Assembly: GCF_000292915.1 (NCBI RefSeq)
Contig: NC_018513.1
Location: forward strand, 930,001 to 994,000
Reading direction: 5' to 3'
Source: Burkholderia cepacia GG4
Lineage (GTDB): Bacteria; Pseudomonadota; Gammaproteobacteria; Burkholderiales; Burkholderiaceae
Length of the DNA stretch: 64,000 nucleotides
Part shown: positions 9,810-19,483 of the stretch, one piece after another
Layout of the letters: each line of letters opens with the position of its first letter
How positions within the stretch are numbered: position 1 is the first letter of the stretch
Program-made: the position numbers and the translations under genes
Notes under the pieces: generated by a model
Seen by the model: only the letters and a program-made list of their open reading frames with translations
What the model was told of the DNA's origin: nothing
Database searches by the model: none

Positions 9810-10754
9810 ATGAAGATTGCGATTCTGGGCGCGGGCGCGATGGGCTCGCTATTCGGCGGGTTGCTCGCCGAGCGCGGCGAAACCGTCACGCTGATCGACG
9901 TGAACGACGCCCATCTCGACGCGATCCGCCGCGACGGGCTGCGCATCGACGACGACCGCGGCGAGCGGCGCATTCGCACACTGCAGGCCGTACGGCCGGA
10001 AGCGGCCAATGCGGATGCGCTGGCATCGCCCGACACACCGTTCGACCTGCTGATCGTTTTCACGAAGTCGCTGCATACGCGTACCGCGCTCGACGGTGTG
10101 CGTGCGCTGCTGTCGCCGAACACGATCGTGCTGACGCTGCAGAACGGACTCGGCAACGTCGAGACGCTGAATGCGTTCGTGCCGCTCGAGCGCATCCTGG
10201 TCGGCGTGACGACATGGCCGGCCGATGCGGCCGGCCCTGCACACGTGCGCTCGCACGGCGCGGGCACGATCCGCATGATGACGGCTGACGGCGCGGCGTG
10301 TCCGTTCGCGACGACCGTGGCCGATGCGCTGTCGCGCGCAGGGCTTGCGTGTACGCTGGACACCGACGTCTGGGCCGCGATCTGGGAAAAAGTCGCATTC
10401 AACGCGGCGCTCAACACGGTGTGCGCGGCGACCGGCTGCTCGGTCGACCAGCTCGGCCATCATCAAGATGGGCCGCGTCTCGCGCTCGCGATTGCTGCCG
10501 AGACGGCCGCCGTCGCCCGAGCGAACAGCATCGCCGTCGATGGAGAGCGCATTGCGCGCAACGTCGAGCATGCGATCAGCGAACATCGCGGCCATCGTCC
10601 GTCGATGCTGCAGGACGTGCTGGCGGGCCGCCGCACGGAAATCGACGCGATCGCCGGCAAGGTCGTGGCGGCCGCGCGCGAAACGGGCGTCGCGGTGCCG
10701 CATACCGAGACGATGCTCGCGCTCGTCCGGCTGATCGACGCGCGCACGGACTGA
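9810..10754 (+). CDS. ketopantoate reductase (PanE/ApbA)-family oxidoreductase, candidate D-mandelate dehydrogenase
   Basis: This 314-residue protein begins with the Rossmann motif ILGAGAMGSLFGGLLA (residues 4-19), has the KPR-family TLQNGLGN near residue 110 and the catalytic-Lys helix WEKVAFNAALN near 193-203. It starts 14 nt after the aldehyde dehydrogenase with a GAGG site, so it is co-transcribed with benzoylformate decarboxylase. Pantothenate synthesis makes little sense here. KPR-fold D-mandelate dehydrogenases are known from lactic acid bacteria, and that activity would supply benzoylformate to MdlC. The family is secure, the role inferred. Confidence 0.85.
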   Translation: MKIAILGAGAMGSLFGGLLAERGETVTLIDVNDAHLDAIRRDGLRIDDDRGERRIRTLQAVRPEAANADALASPDTPFDLLIVFTKSLHTRTALDGVRALLSPNTIVLTLQNGLGNVETLNAFVPLERILVGVTTWPADAAGPAHVRSHGAGTIRMMTADGAACPFATTVADALSRAGLACTLDTDVWAAIWEKVAFNAALNTVCAATGCSVDQLGHHQDGPRLALAIAAETAAVARANSIAVDGERIARNVEHAISEHRGHRPSMLQDVLAGRRTEIDAIAGKVVAAARETGVAVPHTETMLALVRLIDARTD

Positions 10755-10928
10755 GCATCAGGCCGGCGGCCGGCTTGCGCCGCATCACGACACGAAAAGC
10801 GCCGCGCACAGGCGCAGGATCGAGACGAACCGGGCAGGATGCCGGCGCCGCCACGGCGACGCCGGCCGACCGCGCGGCACGAGATCCGGGCACGCGCCGA
10901 TGCGCCAGCCCGGACAACTGGAGACGCC

Positions 10929-11012
10929 ATGAAAGCCATCGAATGCCGTTGTCTTGCCGCGCGCCGCTCGCGCACGTTGCCGCCGATGGGCGGCGCACGG
11001 GAGGCCGCATGA
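10929..11012 (+). CDS. possible 27-residue leader peptide ahead of the MFS gene
   Basis: An ATG at 10929, preceded by TGGAGACG, opens a 27-codon frame whose TGA at 11010-11012 overlaps the ATG of the MFS transporter (ATGA arrangement). The peptide starts MKAIECRCLAARRSR and has no recognisable domain. The overlap suggests translational coupling, but a chance short frame in high-GC DNA is quite possible. Confidence 0.25.
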   Translation: MKAIECRCLAARRSRTLPPMGGAREAA

Positions 11013-12406
11013 GCACGCGCGACGGAGTGCCGCCGCCGTCGGTCGACATCGGCACGACGCTGGACGACGGGCCGTTCACGACGATGCAGCGCTGCGTGGT
11101 GCTGCTCGCCGCGCTCGCGATCGTGCTCGACGGCTTCGACGGCCAGTTGATCGGTTTCGCGATTCCGGTGCTGATCCGCGAATGGGGCATCACGCGCGGC
11201 GCGTTCGCGCCGGCAGTGGCTGCCGGGCTGATCGGGATGGGCATCGGCAGCGCGTGCGCGGGGATCGTCGCGGACCGCTTCGGCCGCCGCCAGGCCGTGA
11301 TCGGCAGCGTGTTCCTGTTCGGTATCGCGACCTGCGCGATCGGCTTCGCGCCCGACGTCGCGGCGATCGCGATCTTGCGTTTCTTCGCGGGGCTCGGGAT
11401 CGGCGGCGCGCTGCCGACGGCCACGACGATGACGGCCGAATACACGCCGGCGCGGCGCCGCACGATGATGGTGACGGCGACGATCGTCTGCGTGCCGCTC
11501 GGCGGGATGCTGGCCGGCCTGTTCGCGCACGAGGTGCTGCCGCGTTACGGCTGGCGCGGGCTGTTCTTCGCGGGCGGAGCGCTGCCGCTCGTGCTCGGCT
11601 TCGTGCTCGTGCGTGCGCTGCCGGAATCGCCGCGTTATCTCGCGCGGCGCCCCGCGCGCTGGCCGGAACTCGGCGCGCTGCTCGCGCGGATGGAGCGGCC
11701 CGTCGCTCCGGGCACGGAATTTACCGACATGAAGGACGCACGCGCGGCCGGCGGCCGCGGCGGCTTCGGCGCGCTGTTCGAGCGCGGTCAGGCGCGTGAC
11801 ACGATCGCGCTGTGGTGCGCGTTCTTCATGTGCCTGCTCGCCGTGTACGCGGCGTTCAGCTGGCTGCCGACGATGCTCGCGGCGAGCGGGTTGAGCGTGT
11901 CGGTCGCGGGGGCCGGGCTGACCGCGTACAACCTCGGTGGCGTGATCGGCGCGCTGCTGTGCGCATGGGCGATCGCGCATGCGGGGTCGCGCTGGCCGCT
12001 CGCGCTGTGCAGCATCGGCGGCGCGGCGAGTGCGGTGTGGCTGATGGGAGTCGATGCCAGCCGCCATACGAGCTGGCTGATCGTCGGGCTCGGCCTGCAC
12101 GGGCTGTTCGTCAACGCGGTGCAGTCGACGATGTATGCGCTCTGCGCGTACATCTATCCGACCGCCGTGCGCGCGACGGGTACCGCGAGCGCGCTCGCGT
12201 TCGGCCGGCTCGGCGCGATCCTCAGCGCGTTCGCGGGCGCAATCGTGATCACGACGGGCGGCGCGGGCGCGTACCTGACGATGCTGGCCGTCGCGATGGG
12301 TGTCGTGTGCGTCGCACTGCTCGCGGTGCGGCGGCACATTCCGCGGCTGTCGCCCGTGCAGGCTGGGCCGCGCGAAGGGGAGGAGCTGGCCCGCACGTCA
12401 TCGTGA
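11009..12406 (+). CDS. MFS transporter, aromatic acid:H+ symporter type (BenK/PcaK-like)
   Basis: The 465-residue protein has about 12 hydrophobic segments. The first helix carries ALAIVLDGFDGQLIGFA (about residues 34-50), the D-G-x-D motif of the AAHS family, and the loop 2-3 motif GIVADRFGRRQAV follows near residue 87. A conserved cytoplasmic RALPESPRYL precedes the central loop. AAHS carriers import benzoate, 4-hydroxybenzoate and similar acids across the inner membrane. It lies 254 nt after the KPR-family gene on the same strand, so it probably supplies substrate for the cluster. GGGAGG precedes the ATG. Confidence 0.88.
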   Translation: MSTRDGVPPPSVDIGTTLDDGPFTTMQRCVVLLAALAIVLDGFDGQLIGFAIPVLIREWGITRGAFAPAVAAGLIGMGIGSACAGIVADRFGRRQAVIGSVFLFGIATCAIGFAPDVAAIAILRFFAGLGIGGALPTATTMTAEYTPARRRTMMVTATIVCVPLGGMLAGLFAHEVLPRYGWRGLFFAGGALPLVLGFVLVRALPESPRYLARRPARWPELGALLARMERPVAPGTEFTDMKDARAAGGRGGFGALFERGQARDTIALWCAFFMCLLAVYAAFSWLPTMLAASGLSVSVAGAGLTAYNLGGVIGALLCAWAIAHAGSRWPLALCSIGGAASAVWLMGVDASRHTSWLIVGLGLHGLFVNAVQSTMYALCAYIYPTAVRATGTASALAFGRLGAILSAFAGAIVITTGGAGAYLTMLAVAMGVVCVALLAVRRHIPRLSPVQAGPREGEELARTSS

Positions 12407-12427
12407 CGCGCGGGCGCATGGCGTGCG

Positions 12428-13387
12428 TTACAGCGTGGTGCGCACGTGCCAGAGCTCGGGGAACAGCACGACGTCGAGCATCTTGCGCAGATACGGCGCA
12501 CCGCTCGTGCCGCCGGTGCCCTGCTTGAAGCCGATGATGCGCTCGACCGTCGTCACGTGACGGAAGCGCCACTGGCGGAATGCGTCTTCGAGGTCGACGA
12601 GCTCCTCGGCCATCTCGTACAGTTCCCAGTGCTGCTGCGGGTGGCGATACACCTCGAGCCACGCGGCTTCGACCGTCTCGTCGTGGCGCGTCGGCTGCGT
12701 CCAGTCGCGCTCGAGCCGCTCGGGCGCGATCGGAAAACCGCGCCGCGCGAGCAGGCGCACGACTTCGTCGTAGAACGACGGCGCCTCGAGCGTCGTGCGT
12801 ACCTGCTCGAGGATGTCGGGGCGGTGCGCATGCGGCTGCAGCATCTGCACGTTCTTGTTGCCGAGCAGGAATTCGAGCTGACGGTACTGGTACGACTGGA
12901 AGCCCGACGACTGGCCGAGATACGGCCGCATCGCCGAATACTCGGACGGCGTCATCGTCGACAGCACGTTCCACGCCTGCACGAGCTGCTCGAGGATCCG
13001 CGACACGCGCGCGAGCATCTTGAATGCGGGCGGCAGCGCATCGGTGCGCACCGCGTCGAGTGCGCCGCGCAGTTCGAACAGCGCGAGCTTCATCCACAGC
13101 TCGCTCGTCTGATGCTGGATGATGAACAGCATCTCGTTGTGATCGGGCGACAGCGGATGCTGCGCGTCGAGGATCGCATTCAGCGACAGGTAGTCGCCGT
13201 AGCTCATCGACTTCGAGAAATCGAGCTGCGCGTCGTGCCAGCCGGTTTGCGCGGGGGCATCGCCCGGCACGTGCGGTGCTTCGTGGGCCGCCTGGGCCGG
13301 GTGCGTCGATTGTGCGGCGCGTGCGCCCGAGAACGGGCAGCCCGCCGGCGCATCGTCGCCGGGTGGCTGCATATGACCAGAATTCAC
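12428..13387 (-). CDS. kynA: tryptophan 2,3-dioxygenase
   Basis: This cytosolic haem enzyme opens the indole ring of L-tryptophan to N-formylkynurenine. The family hallmark [21 protein letters not shown] (near residue 60) and [19 protein letters not shown], with the substrate-contacting His and Arg/Tyr, are intact, as is [16 protein letters not shown]. The C-terminal [18 protein letters not shown] segment carries the proximal haem His. At 319 residues it has a low-complexity N-terminal extension of about 45 residues that includes CPFSG; an internal Met at residue 6 could be the true start. It is the last gene of the leftward kynBUA operon. Confidence 0.96.
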   Translation of the reverse strand: MNSGHMQPPGDDAPAGCPFSGARAAQSTHPAQAAHEAPHVPGDAPAQTGWHDAQLDFSKSMSYGDYLSLNAILDAQHPLSPDHNEMLFIIQHQTSELWMKLALFELRGALDAVRTDALPPAFKMLARVSRILEQLVQAWNVLSTMTPSEYSAMRPYLGQSSGFQSYQYRQLEFLLGNKNVQMLQPHAHRPDILEQVRTTLEAPSFYDEVVRLLARRGFPIAPERLERDWTQPTRHDETVEAAWLEVYRHPQQHWELYEMAEELVDLEDAFRQWRFRHVTTVERIIGFKQGTGGTSGAPYLRKMLDVVLFPELWHVRTTL

Positions 13388-13451
13388 GACTATCTCCAGA
13401 TTTGAATGACGGGGGCGCGGCGCGCGGCCTGCGCGCGCCGGGCGACGCCGG

Positions 13452-14705
13452 TCAGGTCACCGCGCCGCGCTCGGCAAACTCGGGCGCCTTCCACGCATCG
13501 GTGGCCAGAATGTCGCGCAGCGTCTCGACGGCATCCCACACGTCGGCGAAGCGCGTATAGAGCGGCGTGAAGCCGAAGCGCAGCACGTGCGGCTCGCGGT
13601 AGTCGCCGATCACGCCGCGCGCGATCAGCGCCTGCATCACTTCGTAGCCGTGCGGATGCTCGAAGCTCGCCTGCGAGCCGCGCTGATGATGGGCGCGCGG
13701 CGTTACGAGCTTCAGCGACAGGCCCGCGCAGCGAGCTTCGACGAGCGCGATGAACGCGTCGGTCAGCGCGAGCGACTTGCGGCGGATCGCGTGCATGTCG
13801 GTCTGCAGGAACACGTCGAGCCCGCATTCGACCATCGACATCGACACGATCGGCTGCGTGCCGCACAGGAAGCGCGCGATGCCCGGATCGGGCGCGAAGC
13901 CCGGCTGCATCGCGAACGGTGCGCGGTGGCCCCACCAGCCCGACAGCGGCTGCGAGAAGTGCGCGTGATGGCGGTGCGGCACCCATACAAACGCCGGCGA
14001 ACCGGGGCCGCCGTTCAGGTACTTGTAGGTGCAGCCGACCGCGCCGTCCGCATGCGCGCCGTTCAGGTCGACCGGTACCGCGCCGGCCGAGTGCGCGAGA
14101 TCCCACAGCATCAGCGCGCCCGCATCGTGCACGAGCTGCGTGACGGCCGGCATGTCGTGCATGTAGCCGGTGCGGTAGTTCACGTGCGTGATCATCGCGA
14201 CGGCCGTGTCTTCGCCGAGCGCGTCGGGCAGGTCCGCCGGATCGTCGATCAGGCGCAGCTCGTAGCCGCCGCCGAGCTGCTCGATCAGCCCTTGCGCGAT
14301 GTACAGGTCGGTCGGGAAGTTCGAGCGCTCCGACACGATCACGCGGCGCTCCGGCGCGCGCTCGGCCTGGTGGCGCAGCATCGCCGACAGCAGCTTGAAC
14401 AGGTTGATCGAAATGGTGTCGGTCACGACGGTTTCGCCGGGCGTGCCGCCGATCAGCGTCGCGAGCTTGTCGCCGAGGCGGCGCGGCAGCGCGAACCAGC
14501 CGGCGGTGTTCCAGCTGCGGATCAGGCCTTCACCCCATTCTGCGCCGATCACCTGCTGCGCGCGGGCGGCCGACGCGCGCGGCTGCGCGCCGAGCGAGTT
14601 GCCGTCGAGGTAGATCACGCCGTCGGGCAGCGCGAACTGGTCGCGCAGCGGGGCGAGCGGGTCGTCGTGGTCGAGGGCGAGCGCGTCTTCACGGGTCTTG
14701 ATCAT
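13452..14705 (-). CDS. kynU: kynureninase
   Basis: This 417-residue PLP enzyme cleaves L-kynurenine to anthranilate and alanine. Recognisable segments are [12 protein letters not shown] (about residues 32-43), [15 protein letters not shown], the PLP-binding [14 protein letters not shown] and WDLAHSAGA, and the Schiff-base lysine region [16 protein letters not shown] (about residue 228). Length matches the bacterial family. It lies 64 nt upstream of kynA and 24 nt downstream of kynB, all leftward, so the three form one operon. Confidence 0.97.
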   Translation of the reverse strand: MIKTREDALALDHDDPLAPLRDQFALPDGVIYLDGNSLGAQPRASAARAQQVIGAEWGEGLIRSWNTAGWFALPRRLGDKLATLIGGTPGETVVTDTISINLFKLLSAMLRHQAERAPERRVIVSERSNFPTDLYIAQGLIEQLGGGYELRLIDDPADLPDALGEDTAVAMITHVNYRTGYMHDMPAVTQLVHDAGALMLWDLAHSAGAVPVDLNGAHADGAVGCTYKYLNGGPGSPAFVWVPHRHHAHFSQPLSGWWGHRAPFAMQPGFAPDPGIARFLCGTQPIVSMSMVECGLDVFLQTDMHAIRRKSLALTDAFIALVEARCAGLSLKLVTPRAHHQRGSQASFEHPHGYEVMQALIARGVIGDYREPHVLRFGFTPLYTRFADVWDAVETLRDILATDAWKAPEFAERGAVT

Positions 14706-14729
14706 GATGTCAGGTAGTGGGTCGATTAA

Positions 14730-15371
14730 TCAGGAGGATTGGCCGGGCAGCGCGCGCAGCACCGCGCGCACGGGGCTCGCGTCGAGCGTCGCGAACTTCA
14801 GCGGCAGCGCGATCAGCTCGTAGTCGCCGGGCGGCACGTCGTCGAGCACGATCCCTTCGAGGATCGCCATCCGGTGCGCGCGCACGCGGTGATGCGCATC
14901 CATCGTCTTCGATTCCTGCGGGTCCAGCGACGGCGTGTCGATGCCGATCAGCTTCACGCCGTGCGCGGCGAGCAGGTCGACGGTGTCGGGCGCGACTGCG
15001 CAAAAGCCGCTGTCCCATTGCTCGACGCTGGCGCGCGCATAGGTGCGCAGCAGCACGCGCGGCGGCACGCCGGCGAGCGCGGCCTCGAGGTCGGCCGGTC
15101 GCACGACCGGCGACGCGCCGATGCAGTGGATCACCCGGCACGGGCCGAGATAGGTCTCAAGCGGCACCGCGCCGATCGGCGCGCCGTCGGCGTCGTAGTG
15201 GAGCGGCGCGTCGCAGTGCGCGCCCGTGTGCGGCGACAGCGTCAGGCGCGCGACGTTGACCGGCGAGCCGGCCTCCATCCGCCACACGCGTTCGACGGAA
15301 ACCGGCGTATCGCCCGGCCAGACGGGTGTGGCAGGGCTGACCGGCGGTGAGATGTCCCAGAGTGTGTCCAT
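14730..15371 (-). CDS. kynB: kynurenine formamidase
   Basis: The 213-residue cyclase-family metal enzyme hydrolyses N-formylkynurenine to kynurenine and formate. The zinc-binding signature [14 protein letters not shown] is near residues 47-60, preceded by PVWPGDTP near the N-terminus; a second conserved stretch is [20 protein letters not shown]. It is the first gene of kynB-kynU-kynA, and its ATG at 15371 faces kynR across 130 nt. Confidence 0.96.
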   Translation of the reverse strand: MDTLWDISPPVSPATPVWPGDTPVSVERVWRMEAGSPVNVARLTLSPHTGAHCDAPLHYDADGAPIGAVPLETYLGPCRVIHCIGASPVVRPADLEAALAGVPPRVLLRTYARASVEQWDSGFCAVAPDTVDLLAAHGVKLIGIDTPSLDPQESKTMDAHHRVRAHRMAILEGIVLDDVPPGDYELIALPLKFATLDASPVRAVLRALPGQSS

Positions 15372-15501
15372 GGCATGGCGAATCGGTGAATCGATCCTTC
15401 GAATGATAGGTGGACGCTCGCAGAAAGTGCTTGCGAAATAAACATGGACAAACCGCCGGATTGGCAGATAATTCGAACCAGAGGGAAAACGGGGACCAAA
15501 A
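15372..15501. promoter_or_regulatory. kynB-kynR divergent promoter region
   Basis: This 130-nt region separates the divergent kynB and kynR starts and is markedly richer in A+T than its surroundings (around 15400-15500). It must hold the promoters of both units and, by analogy with KynR in Pseudomonas, the regulator's binding sites. I could not assign exact boxes. Confidence 0.55.
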
Positions 15502-16002
15502 ATGCATGCGATCACGCTCGATGCCACCGACTGCCGGATTCTGGCGGTATTGCAGGAGGAGGGCCGAATCAGCAATCTCGACCTGGCGGAGCGCATCTCG
15601 CTGTCGCCGTCCGCCTGTCTGCGCCGGATGCGCCTGCTCGAGGATCAGGGGGTGATCGAGCACTATCGGGCGTGCCTGAGCCGCGAAAAGCTCGGCTTCG
15701 AGCTCGAGGCGTTCGTGCAGGTGTCGATGCGCAACGAGGAAAACCAGTGGCACGAGCGCTTCGCGGAAGCGCTGCGTGAATGGCCGGAGGTGGTCGGCGC
15801 GTTCGTCGTGACCGGCGAGAGCCACTACCTGCTGCGCGTGCTCGCGCACAACCTCAAGCACTATTCGGATTTCGTGCTGAACCGGCTCTACAAGGCGCCG
15901 GGCGTGATGGACATCCGTTCCAACATCGTGCTGCAGACGCTGAAGGACGAAGCGGGCGCGCCGGTCGGATTGGCGCGCCTGGGGGCGATCAAAGCGGTGT
16001 GA
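15502..16002 (+). CDS. kynR: Lrp/AsnC-family regulator of kynurenine degradation
   Basis: The 166-residue protein has an N-terminal helix-turn-helix ([20 protein letters not shown], then [18 protein letters not shown], about residues 11-50) and a C-terminal RAM ligand-binding domain ending in [14 protein letters not shown]. Divergence from kynB matches the characterised KynR arrangement, in which kynurenine relieves or activates kyn expression. The gene ends inside the convergent flavin reductase gene, overlapping by 14 nt. Confidence 0.93.
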   Translation: MHAITLDATDCRILAVLQEEGRISNLDLAERISLSPSACLRRMRLLEDQGVIEHYRACLSREKLGFELEAFVQVSMRNEENQWHERFAEALREWPEVVGAFVVTGESHYLLRVLAHNLKHYSDFVLNRLYKAPGVMDIRSNIVLQTLKDEAGAPVGLARLGAIKAV

Positions 16003-16498
16003 GGCCGTGGAAGCCGCCGCCGTGGAACACCAGCGGTGGCGCGCCGTCCGCTGCGGCACGCACGCCGCAGCGTTCGACTTCGCCGACGAAGATCACGTGA
16101 TCGCCTTCGTCGTAGCGGCTGCGGTTGTGGCATTCGAACCACGCGAGCGCGCCGTCGAGCACCGGCATGCCGGAGTTGCCGGCCGCATGCGCAATCCCTT
16201 CGAAGCGGTCGCCCTTGTAGGTCGAGAAACGCTTGCACAGGTCGATCTGCGACGCCGCGAGCACGTTCACCACGTAATGGCTGTTGCTGCGGAACACCGG
16301 TGTCGACGCCGATCGGTGCGCGAGGCTCCACAGCACGAGCGGCGGATCGAGCGACACCGAGTTGAACGAGCTCGCGGTGATGCCGATCAGCTGTCCGGAC
16401 GGCGCGCGCGTCGTGATGACCGTGACGCCGGTCGCGAACTGGCCGAGGGCCTGGCGAAATGCGGCCGAGTCGAAATCCGGCGGAGTGGCGTGCTTCAT
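15989..16498 (-). CDS. flavin reductase family protein (HpaC/DIM6-NTAB-like)
   Basis: This 169-residue FMN-binding split-barrel protein carries FRQALGQFATGVTVITT (about residues 14-30), GITASSFNSVSLDPPLVLWSL (about 40-60) and HVIFVGEVERC near the C-terminus, all hallmarks of NAD(P)H:flavin reductases that feed two-component monooxygenases. No partner oxygenase is in the window. It sits convergently next to kynR, so a role in aromatic or tryptophan-derived catabolism is possible but unproven. The ATG at 16498 is preferred because the upstream extension is Pro/Arg-rich and not family-like. Confidence 0.88.
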   Translation of the reverse strand: MKHATPPDFDSAAFRQALGQFATGVTVITTRAPSGQLIGITASSFNSVSLDPPLVLWSLAHRSASTPVFRSNSHYVVNVLAASQIDLCKRFSTYKGDRFEGIAHAAGNSGMPVLDGALAWFECHNRSRYDEGDHVIFVGEVERCGVRAAADGAPPLVFHGGGFHGLTPL

Positions 16499-16802
16499 CG
16501 GGTGGCCATCCGGATCGAAGCGGACGGGCGCGGCGCACGGCGGGTGCGGGGGGCGCGGCGGACGAAAGGCGACAAGGCGGTCGGTTGGGAAGTGGTGCGC
16601 ATGGCGCGATTTTAGCGGAATCGCGACCGCCGGGCCGGTACGGACGGTGCATTGCGGGGCGAGCGTGCGGTAGCGAACACTGTCGCACGCTGCCGAAATC
16701 GCACCGGTCCGGCGATTCTGGTGCGTTTTAATGCGCGCCGTCGGCGGGCCCGCCCGCAATCACGCGCAATCACGCGCGACCCGAGCGGCCACCAGGCGTG
16801 CG

Positions 16803-17468
16803 CTAGCGCGCCGCGGCCAGCCCGAGCGACAGCGCGCCGGTCACGATCAGGCTCGACGCCCAGACCGCATCGAGGTTGAACCAGCTCCGCGCGACGAACT
16901 TCAAGCCGAGGTAGCGGTACACGAGCCACGCGAGCGCGCCGCCGGCAGCGATCATCGCGGTCGCATGCACGGCCGCGACGACGAGCGCCATCCCGAGATG
17001 CGCGTTGACGAGCGTGGCCGCCGCGCGATGGCCAGCGTCCAGGTCGAGCCCGCAGAGCCCGAGGTAGATCGGCACCAGCATCAGCCCCGCACCATGCGCG
17101 AGCGCGACCGCGAACGACCACAGCCCGAGCCGCGCCGGCGGAATCCGCGCGAGCGCACGCGGGTGGCGCCGCCGGATCAGCAGCACGGCGCCGAAGCCGA
17201 TCACGAGCGCGCTCGCGCCGATCCGGATCGCCGACTGCCACGCGAGCAGTGCGGCGAGCAGCCCGAACGGCAGCATCACCATGAATACCGCGAGCGCATG
17301 GCCGAGCGCGAGATAGCCGAGCGCGGCGACGAGCGCGCCGCCGCGGCGCGTCATCAGCGCGTTCGACACGGCCAGCGGCCAGCCCATCGCCGGATTGAGC
17401 CCGTGATAGACGCCGCTCGCGAGCACGGCCGCCCACAGCGCGAGCGGCGCGGGGAGGACGGTGCTCAA
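16803..17468 (-). CDS. multi-pass membrane protein coupled to the SBP56/methanethiol oxidase gene
   Basis: The 221-residue protein is mostly hydrophobic, with about six membrane segments. Its first segment contains SGVYHGLNPAMGWPLAVSNAL (about residues 18-38) and a later one GHALAVFMVMLPFGLL. The H-G-x-N-P-x-x-G-W pattern is loosely like the metal-binding H-x-x-x-P-G-H-G motif of NicO-type transporters, but I cannot name a characterised family. Its ATG overlaps the stop of the preceding gene by 4 nt (ATGA), so it is translationally coupled to that enzyme; a role in metal supply or export for it is a reasonable guess. Confidence 0.75.
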   Translation of the reverse strand: MSTVLPAPLALWAAVLASGVYHGLNPAMGWPLAVSNALMTRRGGALVAALGYLALGHALAVFMVMLPFGLLAALLAWQSAIRIGASALVIGFGAVLLIRRRHPRALARIPPARLGLWSFAVALAHGAGLMLVPIYLGLCGLDLDAGHRAAATLVNAHLGMALVVAAVHATAMIAAGGALAWLVYRYLGLKFVARSWFNLDAVWASSLIVTGALSLGLAAAR

Positions 17469-18871
17469 CGCTTGACCGACGGATAGCAGAACGAGTCGGT
17501 CGAGCAGTCACCGCCTTCGAGCCGGATCTGGTGCGCGCGATAGCCGTCGGGGAATTCGACCCAGTAGTCGTCGGCGAGCGTCAGCCCGCCGTCCGGCCCC
17601 GCATGCGCGAGCACCTGCGCGGCCGGCACGCCGTCCGGATAGAACTGGTCGTCCCACGTCGAATACAGCGAGTTGGTCCAGTACACGCGCCGGCCGTCGC
17701 GGCTGATCTCGACCATCTGCGGGCCGCCGGCGAACGCGCGACCGTTCGTGTGCGGCGCGCGGCGCACGATCCCGCCGATGCGTACCGATCCCGCGAGCAC
17801 CGGATGGTGCGGATCCGACACGTCGTACTGGCGCATTTCGCCGGTGCCCCAGCACGACACGTACAGGAAACGGTCGTCGAGCGACAGGTCGATATCGGTC
17901 ACGAGCGGCGGCACCGCGCCGAACCCCTTCAGCAGCGGCGGCAACTCGTCGGCGGCGGCCGGCTCGGGCGGAATCGTCGCGGTCTTCTTCACATGGAACT
18001 GGCCGTCCTCGCGCCACCAGGTCCAGATCGACCCTTCGAGATTGGTCGTGTCGACCACCACGCCGACGAACCCGTATTCGCGCACCGGATCGTGCGCGGG
18101 CCGCACCTCGAGCGCCATCTGGTGTTGCGCGCCGAGATCGATCGTCTGCGTGTTGCGCCGCGCACGCAGGTCCCAGAAATGCAGCCGGTGGCCGTACCGG
18201 TTCGCGAGCAGGTCTTCCGGCACGATGCCGTTCTCGAACTGCGGCGGCAGCGCCCATTCGCTCGATACCATGTAGTCGCGCGGCAGGTTCCACCAGAAGT
18301 CGTAGTGCTTGTCCTGCGGGCCGCGATCGATTTCCCAGCGGCCGAGCACGTCGAAGGTCTCGCAGTCCATGATGAAGATGCCCGGCGCGCCGTCGGTGCC
18401 GTCCTTGCCCGCGCCGCCGAGCGTGCTCACGTAGATGCCCTCGGGGCCGCAGTGGACCGTATGCGGCCGCGAATAGCCGGTCTTCGCGAAGATCTCGTCG
18501 GGTTCGATGATCTTGTGGATGCGCGCCTGCGTCGGGTGCGGCTTCGTGTCGATCACGTAGATGCGCGACGAGCGCAGGCCGGGGATGATCAGGAAGCGGC
18601 GCTCGAGGAACGCATGGCCCGTCAGCGGCGACAGCGACGACGAACACGCATTCCAGCCGAAGTGGTGGAACTCGTCGCCGGTATTCGGCATCGTCACCGT
18701 ATGCACGATCTTGCCGTAGGTCGCGGAGCCGGGCTTCACGTCGATCACGGCGAGTGCATCGGGTCTGGAAAAATCGGGGCTCAGCAACAACGTATACGCG
18801 AACGTCTCCGCCGGTGCCAGCATCGCAAGCGCCGGCGAAGCGTGAAAGGTCGGGTCAGGCCGCATGCTCAT
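17465..18871 (-). CDS. mtoX: selenium-binding protein 56 family, probable methanethiol oxidase
   Basis: This 468-residue beta-propeller protein belongs to the SBP56/SELENBP1 family, whose bacterial members oxidise methanethiol to formaldehyde, H2S and H2O2 with copper. Visible motifs are DEFHHFGWNACSSS (about residues 66-79) with the conserved Cys, FLIIPGLRSSRIYVIDTK, SRPHTVHCGPEGIYVS, HYDFWWNLPRDYMVSSEW and DIDLSLDDRFLYVSCWGTGEMRQYD. No signal peptide is apparent, unlike the periplasmic Hyphomicrobium enzyme. It is followed, with a 4-nt overlap, by a membrane protein. Confidence 0.88.
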   Translation of the reverse strand: MSMRPDPTFHASPALAMLAPAETFAYTLLLSPDFSRPDALAVIDVKPGSATYGKIVHTVTMPNTGDEFHHFGWNACSSSLSPLTGHAFLERRFLIIPGLRSSRIYVIDTKPHPTQARIHKIIEPDEIFAKTGYSRPHTVHCGPEGIYVSTLGGAGKDGTDGAPGIFIMDCETFDVLGRWEIDRGPQDKHYDFWWNLPRDYMVSSEWALPPQFENGIVPEDLLANRYGHRLHFWDLRARRNTQTIDLGAQHQMALEVRPAHDPVREYGFVGVVVDTTNLEGSIWTWWREDGQFHVKKTATIPPEPAAADELPPLLKGFGAVPPLVTDIDLSLDDRFLYVSCWGTGEMRQYDVSDPHHPVLAGSVRIGGIVRRAPHTNGRAFAGGPQMVEISRDGRRVYWTNSLYSTWDDQFYPDGVPAAQVLAHAGPDGGLTLADDYWVEFPDGYRAHQIRLEGGDCSTDSFCYPSVKR

Positions 18872-19483
18872 CGTGGTGCCTCTCTCGGTGGTATCGGGTC
18901 ACTCGCGCACGGCCGTTCGCTGCAGCCGTGCGGGTCGAGGTTGTCGCGCGGCGTGACTGCGCCGGGGCTGGGGGCGGCCGGCAGCCGCACGCGTGTGCAC
19001 GACGTGCCATGCCGTGCATCACATCGGATCGGGAAAGCGGGGGAACGCGGGGAAGCGCGATGCGCCGGATCGCCGGCCATGCCGCGCAGCGGGCACAGCG
19101 GGCACAACGGGTTCATGGCAGCGTGATGGTGCAGTGCAAGCGTCGGCGCGCGCGACGCCGGCGGTCGGGCCTGCCATGCGGATGGTATCTGCCAAGGCAT
19201 GCATATCGATGTTCCGGCGGATGATGTTGGCATCAGGGGCGGGCATGCATCGGACGCTGCGTGCAGCCGGACGGTGTGCCGTCGCGGCCAAGCGTAACTA
19301 AGTTTAGACGAGAAACACGTCGCGGGTCATGCGCGACCCGCGTGCGCTTCTGCCGGATTCGCGCGCGAGTGAGATACTTGAAAGAGTGCCGCTTCGCCCC
19401 GGGCAACCGGGCAGCGGCGATCCGGACCGGCGGCGCCGGCGCGCGCGCGTGCCGGCCGCGGCCATCAACGAGGTATAGATTTC
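18872..19483. other. 612-nt intergenic region between mtoX and msrA
   Basis: The region holds the divergent promoters of mtoX and msrA. Several short open frames exist on both strands, but they are Arg/Ala-rich shadow frames without a good ribosome binding site or a family match. The last 150 nt before msrA are less GC-rich (GCGTAACTAAGTTTAG near 19292) and probably contain its promoter. I see no RNA gene or strong terminator. Confidence 0.5.

Noticed and set aside
18993..19301. Possible small gene in the mtoX-msrA gap
   Set aside because: Several frames on both strands are equally open, and none has a good start site or family match.
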